A stretch of 64,000 nucleotides of DNA from Segetibacter sp. (lineage in GTDB: Bacteria > Bacteroidota > Bacteroidia > Chitinophagales > Chitinophagaceae): positions 1 through 64,000 of the forward strand of contig NZ_JAOQAH010000027.1 of assembly GCF_025963695.1 (NCBI RefSeq), in the 5' to 3' direction. Position 1 is the first letter of the stretch, and the number at the start of each line of letters is the position of its first letter. Of the stretch, positions 1 to 6,535 are shown piece after piece. The position numbers and the translations under genes were made by a program. The notes beneath the pieces were generated by a model. The model did no database searches. It was not told the origin of the DNA and was given only the letters and a program-made list of their open reading frames with translations.

Positions 1-26
1 TTTCTTTTTTCTTGATAAAAAAGAAA
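1..26. repeat. A/T-rich inverted repeat at the window edge
   Basis: Positions 1-10 (TTTCTTTTTT) and 17-26 (AAAAAAGAAA) are perfect 10-base inverted arms around the loop CTTGAT. That loop can instead pair with ATCAAG at 33-38, so two mutually exclusive hairpins are possible. From memory, similar CTTGAT...AAAAAAG palindromes are frequent between Bacteroidota genes; I cannot verify this here. The left side of the element may lie outside the window. Confidence 0.5.
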
Positions 27-301
27 GAAAAAATCAAGACTCCATAAAAAAGGCTAAAAATTACCTTTTCAGGCTAAAATGAAATAAGTCACAACAGTTG
101 AATAAAAAACGAACTAAGGATAACATACAAGCCAGCAACATTACCGGGCATTTGTAACATCATTTCATTTCTTAACGCCTGAACAGGCAATTTTCTTAAC
201 GCCTTTTTTATGAGGTCGGGCGTTATTAATAAACGTTCGTCTATTCTGCGTTTTAGTTGAATTTTTGCGTTGTTTAATTTACATCAAACATTCTGACAAC
301 A

Positions 302-425
302 GTTCTTGCATAAAGGACATCAGCCGGTTGGGTGCCAAGCGAAGCGATGGTATTCCGAAACAATGCGTAGCAGTTTCGGAAACAAGCGGGTGGAGTCCTG
401 TTGCAAGAACGAAGCCCAGCGGCTT
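302..425. repeat. nested inverted-repeat element, possible structured RNA
   Basis: Outer arms GTTCTTGCA (302-310) and TGCAAGAAC (402-410) are perfect 9-base complements, continued by GGAC (315-318) and GTCC (395-398). Inside lie TTCCGAAAC (353-361) and GTTTCGGAA (373-381), again perfect over 9 bases with an 11-base loop. A small hairpin AAGCC-CAGC-GGCTT follows at 412-425. Together these would fold into one long branched stem. It could be a structured RNA, a palindromic mobile-element remnant, or a cruciform. I do not recognise the family. Confidence 0.5.
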
Positions 426-554
426 GAGCGTTTGATTTAAGATTGAAGATACCTGCAAACAGACTAAGTAACGGATCAATACTTGCGATTGAACCGAATG
501 AGTTAAGTGAAGTTTTAACACATAAAACTGCAGCAACATCAACGAACAAAAAGA

Positions 555-610
555 CGAACGAAATGCGACGCAACAAAAGTTGAACGCAGAACAACTGCAT
601 GTACCAAAAA
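555..610. repeat. diverged repeat copy resembling the right end of the 23-kb element
   Basis: The string ACGAAATGCGACGCAAC at about 557-573 also occurs at 23299-23315. In both places a GTAYCAAAAA motif follows about 32-33 bases after the core (601-610 here, 23342-23351 there). This suggests a second copy of the same element end. A matching left end was not convincingly found. Confidence 0.45.
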
Positions 611-621
611 AATAAGCATAA

Positions 622-650
622 AAAAGCCGAACAAAATATGTCCGGCTTTT
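622..650 (-). terminator. rho-independent terminator downstream of the YceI gene
   Basis: The arms AAAAGCCG and CGGCTTTT, with a partly paired interior, form a hairpin about 21 bases past the stop of the YceI-family gene. On the minus strand the stem is followed by a T-rich run, as expected for an intrinsic terminator. The symmetry would also allow it to act on plus-strand transcripts. Confidence 0.75.
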
Positions 651-670
651 AAATGCTTTTATAAAAAAAC

Positions 671-1315
671 TTATACTTTATTCAGTTCAACATTTACAAC
701 AAGCTCTACTTCTTTGCTAACGACCAATCCACCAGCTTCAGTTGCCTTGTTCCATTTCAAATTGTAATCGAAACGATTGATAGTTGTTTTTGCTTTGAAA
801 CCTGCTTTTGTTTTACCCATATTTAATGCGGTTCCACCAAAAGTAACGTCGAAAACAACTGGCTTTGTTACGTCGCGAATGGTAAGGTTACCGGCAAGTT
901 TGTACTTGTTGCCACCTGCAGGTGTGAAAGAAGTGCTCTGAAACTGCATAGCAGGAAACTTTTCAGCATTGAAAAAATCATCGCTTTTTAAATGCTTGTC
1001 ACGCATGTCGTTTTCTGTATTGATAGAATTTACATCAACAGTGAAATTAATTTTTGCATCAGAAAAATCGCCCTTTGTATTTTCCATGCTGCCATCAAAC
1101 ATTTTAAAATTACCTTCTACTTCAGATACAACCAGGTGAGTTATTGCAAACTTTACGTTTGAATGGGCTTTGTCAATCACCCATTTTCCTGCCTGGTCTG
1201 GCATGGTGACCAACGTTTCATCTTTTGGAGATGCCTTTTCTTTAGAAGGAGTAAAAGCTGAAGTGGCTACTACAATTGCAGCAACAGCTAACGATGCTGT
1301 AAAATACTTTTTCAT
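671..1315 (-). CDS. YceI-family periplasmic lipid-binding-like protein
   Basis: This 214-residue protein has a typical Sec signal peptide (Lys-Lys then a hydrophobic stretch to about residue 22) followed by one YceI domain from about residue 43 to the end. Family hallmarks visible are the opening DKAHSNVKF-like strand, the MRDKHLKSDDFF segment and LTIRDVTKPV. YceI proteins form a lipocalin-like barrel that binds isoprenoid-type lipids; the ligand here is unknown. An upstream in-frame extension to 1369 would put 18 residues before the signal peptide, so I start at the ATG at 1315. The gene is monocistronic, closes with the hairpin at 622-650 and is transcribed away from the neighbouring tgt. 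Family assignment is secure; the physiological role is inferred. Confidence 0.9.
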   Translation of the reverse strand: MKKYFTASLAVAAIVVATSAFTPSKEKASPKDETLVTMPDQAGKWVIDKAHSNVKFAITHLVVSEVEGNFKMFDGSMENTKGDFSDAKINFTVDVNSINTENDMRDKHLKSDDFFNAEKFPAMQFQSTSFTPAGGNKYKLAGNLTIRDVTKPVVFDVTFGGTALNMGKTKAGFKAKTTINRFDYNLKWNKATEAGGLVVSKEVELVVNVELNKV

Positions 1316-1417
1316 AATGTTTTTTTGCTTTTCAGAGTTTTTATAAGGAATGAAATGAATAGGAGCCAAATATACCCGCCGCCTCCACCCATAAGTTGCT
1401 TAAGAGACAAAAGGAAG

Positions 1418-1437
1418 GAATGTTGCGACGAAAGTGA
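1418..1437. repeat. possible decayed copy of the dispersed repeat
   Basis: The string GGAATGTTGCGACGAAAGTG lies between the YceI gene and tgt. It shares only the TTGCGACG core with the dispersed family, and its flanks do not match any of the three types. It may be a degraded copy or chance. Confidence 0.25.
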
Positions 1438-1508
1438 AAAATTTGTAGGCAAGCTGTAGTAAGCGCAAAGCGTTTTTAGTGCATCGCTTTAGATACTCAC
1501 CTTACAAC

Positions 1509-2648
1509 TTATAACCGCTGCTGCAAAACGCCTATGATTTCATTTTTCCAACTTTTGAAATTATTGTCCAGAATTTGCTTTCTTGCCTCCTTAACGAGCC
1601 AGAGGTAGAAAGCCAGGTTATGAATACTGGCAAGTTGCAACCCAAGAATTTCGTTTGCAACAAATAAGTGTCGCATATAAGCTTTACTATAGTATTGGCT
1701 TACTTCATTTGGCAACTGGTCATCAATCACCGAAAAATCCTTAGCCCATTTAAGGTTCTTGATATTAATCACCCCTCTTGTAGTAAACAACATCCCATTT
1801 CTTCCATTACGGGTAGGCATTACGCAATCAAACATATCAATACCAAGATCAATGCACTCAAGAATGTTCCATGGGGTACCAACGCCCATCAGGTAACGCG
1901 GTTTATTCTCCGGAAGTTCTTCGCAACATAAGGCTGTAAACTCGTACATCATATCCATTGGCTCGCCCACGCTTAAGCCACCAATCGCGTTTCCCGGGGC
2001 ATCTTTTGATGCGATGTAGTGACATGAAGCTCTTCGCAAATCCTTATAAGTTCCACCCTGAACTATTGGAAACAGATTTTGCGAATAGCCATACTTTGAG
2101 GGAGTTTCATTAAAATGAGTAAAACAGCGGTCAAGCCAGCGGTGTGTTAAATCCATGCTGTCTTTGGCATATTTGTACTCGCTTGGGTAAGGCGGACATT
2201 CATCGAAGGCCATCATGATATCGGCCCCGATGGTCCGCTCAATATCCATTACTTTTTCAGGTGTGAATAAATGCTTGCCTCCATCGATGTGCGATTGAAA
2301 CATCACCCCTTCTTCATTAATCTTCCGGTTCGCCGCCAACGAAAAGACCTGGTAGCCGCCGCTGTCTGTGAGAATAGGACTGTGCCAGCCGTTGAACTTA
2401 TGAAGACCACCTGCAGCTTCTAATACTTCAAGTCCCGGCCGCAGATAAAGGTGATAAGTATTACCAAGAATTATTTGCGCCTGCACATCCTTATGTAGCT
2501 GTTGTTGGGTTACTGCTTTTACGCTTCCTACAGTACCAACCGGCATGAAGATCGGTGTTTCAATTTCACCATGATCTGTAGTTATTTTTCCCGCTCTCGC
2601 TTTCGACTGTTCTTGTGTATGTTGAAGTTCAAATTGTAATGCCGGCAT
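1509..2648 (-). CDS. tgt: queuine/preQ1 tRNA-ribosyltransferase
   Basis: The 379-residue protein matches bacterial Tgt over its whole length. It swaps guanine 34 of GUN-anticodon tRNAs for preQ1 on the way to queuosine. The base-binding and acid residue D95 lies in TDSGGYQVFSL. The nucleophile D274 lies in DMFDCVMPTRNGRNG, and the substrate loop VQGG is present. The usual structural zinc site CxCxxC plus His is altered: the three cysteine positions are L312, N314 and S317, although H343 in SIHNLAFYLWL remains and the spacing is exact. The domain must therefore fold without that zinc or with other ligands. I believe Bacteroidota Tgt proteins commonly show this, but cannot check it. No other queuosine gene is nearby. 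Confidence 0.95.
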   Translation of the reverse strand: MPALQFELQHTQEQSKARAGKITTDHGEIETPIFMPVGTVGSVKAVTQQQLHKDVQAQIILGNTYHLYLRPGLEVLEAAGGLHKFNGWHSPILTDSGGYQVFSLAANRKINEEGVMFQSHIDGGKHLFTPEKVMDIERTIGADIMMAFDECPPYPSEYKYAKDSMDLTHRWLDRCFTHFNETPSKYGYSQNLFPIVQGGTYKDLRRASCHYIASKDAPGNAIGGLSVGEPMDMMYEFTALCCEELPENKPRYLMGVGTPWNILECIDLGIDMFDCVMPTRNGRNGMLFTTRGVINIKNLKWAKDFSVIDDQLPNEVSQYYSKAYMRHLFVANEILGLQLASIHNLAFYLWLVKEARKQILDNNFKSWKNEIIGVLQQRL

Positions 2649-2730
2649 AAGCCGGCAAAAGTAGGGAAATGACTACAGCAATATAAGAGCATATGCCAAC
2701 ATAACAAATGTTTAAAATATTTACTTAAAG

Positions 2731-4257
2731 CTATTTGTGTTTTTTTCCGTAGATCCAGAAGTCTTCGTCAGGAACTGTTGAATGAATTTTTGGATAATAT
2801 AGTAGTTCGTACCCAATTGCATTAATTGCGGAATCGTTTCTTCTACCATTAAAAACCATCGTCTCAATATCATCTCTGGGGCCAATCTTTAAAATGTCTT
2901 TATAGCTGCGTGGCTTTCTTTTATCGTTAAACTTTATAAAACTTCCCCTGGCATCAATAGTAGGATAATACACCTGGTTAATGCTTCCATAATGCAATAA
3001 AGCCATCGCTTCAAAGTCAGGATGAAGGAGTATTTTATCATTATTTCTGCCACTGTTAGTCAGAAATGTTGCCGCGTCTTTCGCACCTGAAAAAGGATAC
3101 TTTATTTCATACACATGCACAAAAACAGAAGCCGCTAATTGGGTTAACAACATTGTTGTAAAAAAATAATTAAAATAAAGAGTCCATTTATTTGTCCGAG
3201 TAGATGAGGAACGATAAAGCCAGGTACATGCTATTAGCAAAACAAAAAAGGCACCAGTATGCCTTAACTGACCGCGATCGAAAATAAAAGACATAAATAA
3301 AAAAAAGCCTGTAAAAGATGCTGCAAAGAACATGGAAATTAAAAGGGATCGTCTCCAGGCACCAATCGCAAGAATAATCATTGTAAGCGCCAATAGTTGC
3401 GGCAAAAGAAAAACACCGTTTTTTACAAAATTACTTTTAAGATGGTTGCGTTCAAACAAACTGGTGCCCCAGTATCTTCCCTCTTCTAAGGGAGCAGGCA
3501 AATAAAACAGCACGTTGGAAATTTCCTTAGAAATTTTAGCCATCCTTTTATAGTTAAGTGTGGCGGCTATTTTCAACTTTGGTGTCCGGTCTGGCGGTGC
3601 AACCAGTTGCAACATGGCAGTCGTTAAAAAGACTAAAAATACAAGGACGGTGGCGTAAAAGAGTTTTGATTTATAAAAGGATAATTTGTTTAATGGAAAT
3701 AAGTTGCAGAGAAAACAGGTAAATAAGCAGCAGCTGATAATAAATGAATAAATATTGGTGTTAGCAGCGAGGCCTAATACCACAGCAATGTTTATCATTG
3801 TTCTTTTTGACTTTTTCCGTAGGTAAAGACATATTGAGAGAAACAGAAGAAATACGCCAATTGAATAATTCCTGCTTATAATCAAATATTCAAACGAAAA
3901 AAAGTAAGAAAAACACAAGAGAAATTTTTCGACAAAAGAAAATGGTGAATAAAAGACGATAAGTGCTACTACAGATAAGCCGATCAGGAGATGAACAACC
4001 TGTATGGTATAAATGGAAGGAAATATATGGTACGCAACAAACAAGATTAAATGCCATAAAATGGGGTGTCCCTCATAACGAACATTTTGCCATAGCTCGC
4101 CCAGGTTTTTACTATCTCTAACCAAAAGGAACGCCTGCGACTCATCTCGCCACATTTCATGATGATAGATAGTAATGGCGCCAATAACACAAGTAGAAAT
4201 AAATAGAAGTACAATAAAAAGTTGACGATGCTTTTTATACAAAGTGCCGACCGGCAT
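2731..4257 (-). CDS. polytopic membrane protein, GT-C glycosyltransferase-like
   Basis: This is a 508-residue protein with roughly ten hydrophobic segments spread over the first 400 residues and a soluble C-terminal tail of about 100 residues. After the first membrane segment comes an acidic loop motif MWRDESQAF (D38-E39), followed by an R.EGHP.LWH stretch. An Asp/Glu pair in the first periplasmic loop is typical of GT-C enzymes that use polyprenyl-phosphate sugars, such as the GT39/PMT-like families. I infer a glycosyltransferase, but no family can be named with confidence. A TTG start at 4275 is possible; I prefer the ATG at 4257, which gives the usual short N-terminus before the first membrane helix. 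It lies 82 bases upstream of tgt on the same strand and probably has no functional link to it. Confidence 0.65.
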   Translation of the reverse strand: MPVGTLYKKHRQLFIVLLFISTCVIGAITIYHHEMWRDESQAFLLVRDSKNLGELWQNVRYEGHPILWHLILFVAYHIFPSIYTIQVVHLLIGLSVVALIVFYSPFSFVEKFLLCFSYFFSFEYLIISRNYSIGVFLLFLSICLYLRKKSKRTMINIAVVLGLAANTNIYSFIISCCLFTCFLCNLFPLNKLSFYKSKLFYATVLVFLVFLTTAMLQLVAPPDRTPKLKIAATLNYKRMAKISKEISNVLFYLPAPLEEGRYWGTSLFERNHLKSNFVKNGVFLLPQLLALTMIILAIGAWRRSLLISMFFAASFTGFFLFMSFIFDRGQLRHTGAFFVLLIACTWLYRSSSTRTNKWTLYFNYFFTTMLLTQLAASVFVHVYEIKYPFSGAKDAATFLTNSGRNNDKILLHPDFEAMALLHYGSINQVYYPTIDARGSFIKFNDKRKPRSYKDILKIGPRDDIETMVFNGRRNDSAINAIGYELLYYPKIHSTVPDEDFWIYGKKHK

Positions 4258-4542
4258 CAGGAACTGGGAGAACAATTAAACAGCTTTTTGTTATTGTAAA
4301 ATATCTTTTAAGAAAACCAAACCGGCTGCCTAAACAGATGCAGCATTTAGAGGTTTTGCAGCTGCAAATGTAGTGAGCCGTTTATTACGTCTACAGGATA
4401 TTGTCTTTCCTAAAGCTGAAGTTTCAATAGTACGAGCTCGAGGCGTTAAAGCTGATTAATTATTGGAATGACAAGTTTAATTGTTTTTGCGGGACCGTAA
4501 ACTAATGGCTTTTTGTATTTTAGTAGCGCATAAAATGTATAG

Positions 4543-4695
4543 ATGAAATCTCCAGAATTTAGAAAATTAAATGTAGAGCTACCCCTTGAACCAATAACTA
4601 ATGATCGGCCATGGTCAATTGCAGGATGGTTTATTGCCTGTGCATTTTTTATCGTTGTGGCATATGCATTCCTGAAGTATAAAGAAGTATTGTAA
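4543..4695 (+). CDS. small single-pass membrane protein (50 aa)
   Basis: An ATG at 4543 opens a 50-codon frame ending in TAA at 4695. The first 24 residues are polar and Pro/Glu rich (MKSPEFRKLNVELPLEPITN). A clean hydrophobic helix of about 20 residues (WFIACAFFIVVAYAFLK) follows, and the tail is short and basic. This layout is typical of real small membrane proteins rather than chance frames. No family is recognised. It stands alone between a minus-strand membrane protein and the Gfo/Idh gene. Confidence 0.5.
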   Translation: MKSPEFRKLNVELPLEPITNDRPWSIAGWFIACAFFIVVAYAFLKYKEVL

Positions 4696-4959
4696 CGGCG
4701 CCTTACCCTACCGGTATTTGTTTTTCAAATTAGCGAACCCATTCACTTTCATAAAATATCCCCTTGTTATATTCCCCGTGTCGCAATCATTCAATCAAAT
4801 CCAACAAACTGTCTATCAGCTTATGACCTTATTTCTTTTCCCAATTAAGAATATTAGTATATTGCTAATTCGAAAATGCAAGGGCTGCAAAAGCTTTTGC
4901 CGCTTCTCTTCTAACGATTAATCTTATTAACTACAAAAAGACACCTAACTTTTCTTGCC

Positions 4960-6342
4960 ATGAGTTATTCACCAATCAACCGCCGCCATTTTATAAAAGG
5001 AGCAACTGCTACCCTCGCCCTTTCAGCCCTACAAGCAAATGGAATGAACCTGACTGTACCAGGCAAAACGTACGCTGTTGCTTTAATCGGCACAGGCTGG
5101 TACGGCAAAAGTGATTTATTCCGCTTAATCCAGGTAGCACCTGTAGAAGTGGTAGCCCTTTGTGACGTAGATAAAAATATGAGGGAAGGTGCAGCTCAAC
5201 TGGTAAGCCAGCGGCAGAAGTCAAAAAAAACACCCAAGCTATACGGCGACTACCGAAAGATGCTGGCAGAGAACAAGCTTGATATTGTTATAATAGGTAC
5301 GCCGGACCATTGGCACGCACTACAAGCAATTGATGCAATGAAAGCTGGCGCCCACGTGTATGTGCAAAAACCAATAAGTGTAGATGTAATCGAAGGCGAA
5401 GCCATGGTAGCTGCTGCACGTAAATACAACAAAGTTGTGCAGGTAGGCACCCAACGAAAAAGCACCCCCCATTTAATCGATGCTAAAAAGAATATAGTTG
5501 ATGCTGGCCTTCTTGGAAAAATATCACATGTTGACATGTGCTGCTATTTTCACATGCGTGCAAACGGCAACCCGGCAGTGCAACCGGTTCCGGCATTCCT
5601 CGATTATGAGACCTGGACTGGTCCGGCTCCAATGCGTCCTTATGATGGTTTGCCACATGTACGCTGGTGGCGCACTTTTACCGAATATGGCAACGGCATC
5701 ATGGGTGATATGTGTGTACATATGTTCGATACGGTACGTTGGATGCTGAAGCTTGGCTGGCCTACGCGAATCAGTTCTACCGGTGGAATCTATGTGCAAA
5801 AGGACGGCAAGTCAAATATAACCGACACCCAGTCAGCGCTTTTTGAGTACGACGATCTAAACTGCGTTTGGCAACACCGCAGTTGGGGCACTCCCGCTAA
5901 CCCCGATTATCCGTGGTCTTTTACCATCTATGGCGACAAAGGAACGCTGATCGCGTCGACCATGCAGTATGATTTTATTCCTGTCGATGCAAAAAGCGGA
6001 AGCAAAGTGCATAAAGATGTTGTGTACGAAAAGGAAAAATATCCCGAAGATGTAACCGAGCCAACTGAACCGAAAATAGAATTGAACGCTGCACCCGCTA
6101 CGCGCCTGCACATGCTCGACTTTCTGGCTGCCATAGAAAAAGGAGGCCGGCCAATTGCTGACATAGAAGAAGGCCATATTTCAACAGCCAGTTGTATCCT
6201 CGCTAATATGTCTATGAAGGTAGGACGTCCGTTGGTGTACGATCCCAGGAAGCGTCAAATCGTTAACGACCCCGAGGCAAATGCGCTGTTGAAAAGGCCC
6301 TATCGCGCTCCCTATATTCATCCCGATCCTAATCAGGTTTAA
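4960..6342 (+). CDS. Tat-exported Gfo/Idh/MocA-family oxidoreductase
   Basis: The 460-residue protein starts with a twin-arginine signal (NRRHFIKG, then a hydrophobic stretch to about residue 28), so it is exported folded, presumably with its nicotinamide cofactor bound. The Rossmann fold begins at residue 38 with the GTGWYG dinucleotide loop (44-49). The usual EKP motif appears as QKPIS, as in many secreted members. The C-terminal half is the alpha/beta substrate domain. Family members oxidise or reduce sugars and cyclitols. The gene opens a same-strand run with a cytochrome-like protein, a sugar isomerase, an SDR enzyme and an MFS transporter, suggesting oxidation of a sugar or glycoside. 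Substrate unknown. Confidence 0.88.
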   Translation: MSYSPINRRHFIKGATATLALSALQANGMNLTVPGKTYAVALIGTGWYGKSDLFRLIQVAPVEVVALCDVDKNMREGAAQLVSQRQKSKKTPKLYGDYRKMLAENKLDIVIIGTPDHWHALQAIDAMKAGAHVYVQKPISVDVIEGEAMVAAARKYNKVVQVGTQRKSTPHLIDAKKNIVDAGLLGKISHVDMCCYFHMRANGNPAVQPVPAFLDYETWTGPAPMRPYDGLPHVRWWRTFTEYGNGIMGDMCVHMFDTVRWMLKLGWPTRISSTGGIYVQKDGKSNITDTQSALFEYDDLNCVWQHRSWGTPANPDYPWSFTIYGDKGTLIASTMQYDFIPVDAKSGSKVHKDVVYEKEKYPEDVTEPTEPKIELNAAPATRLHMLDFLAAIEKGGRPIADIEEGHISTASCILANMSMKVGRPLVYDPRKRQIVNDPEANALLKRPYRAPYIHPDPNQV

Positions 6343-6432
6343 AAGTTTTTGTAGCGTTTTTAGAGAAATCAGAATAAACAAGAGTACGAAGGAGCATTGC
6401 CTTTTTGAACCCAGCTGAATTAGTAGGCGGTA

Positions 6433-6456
6433 CAATGTTGCGTCGCACTCTTGTAC
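6433..6456 (-). repeat. dispersed intergenic repeat, type A copy 1
   Basis: Minus-strand copy of the type A repeat: GTACAAG, then AGTGCGACGCAAC, then a near-match to the AATG end. It sits between two genes of the sugar cluster, in antisense orientation to them, and is followed by a T-rich run. Confidence 0.8.
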
Positions 6457-6535
6457 TTTTTTCTCTTTACTCACCAGAAACATTAGTCCTTAATTCCTCA
6501 AAAGCAGGCCAACCATTCACCCCCAATGGAGTATC

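Larger units (their letters stand above)
1..621. other. gene-free intergenic stretch with nested inverted repeats
   Basis: No convincing gene is visible here. Open frames on the minus strand between about 274 and 600 have no recognisable domain and overlap structured DNA, so I treat them as chance. The stretch contains the palindrome at 1-38, a nested stem-loop region at 302-425 and, at 555-610, a sequence closely resembling the right end of the 288-bp element at 23065-23352. Confidence 0.6.

Noticed and set aside
274..600. Two overlapping minus-strand frames of 108 and 87 codons
   Set aside because: They overlap the nested inverted repeats, have no recognisable domain, and use two frames over the same DNA.
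4718..4921. 67-codon plus-strand frame before the Gfo/Idh gene
   Set aside because: Composition is Phe/Ile/Ser rich from A/T-rich DNA with no domain, and the region reads as a leader.
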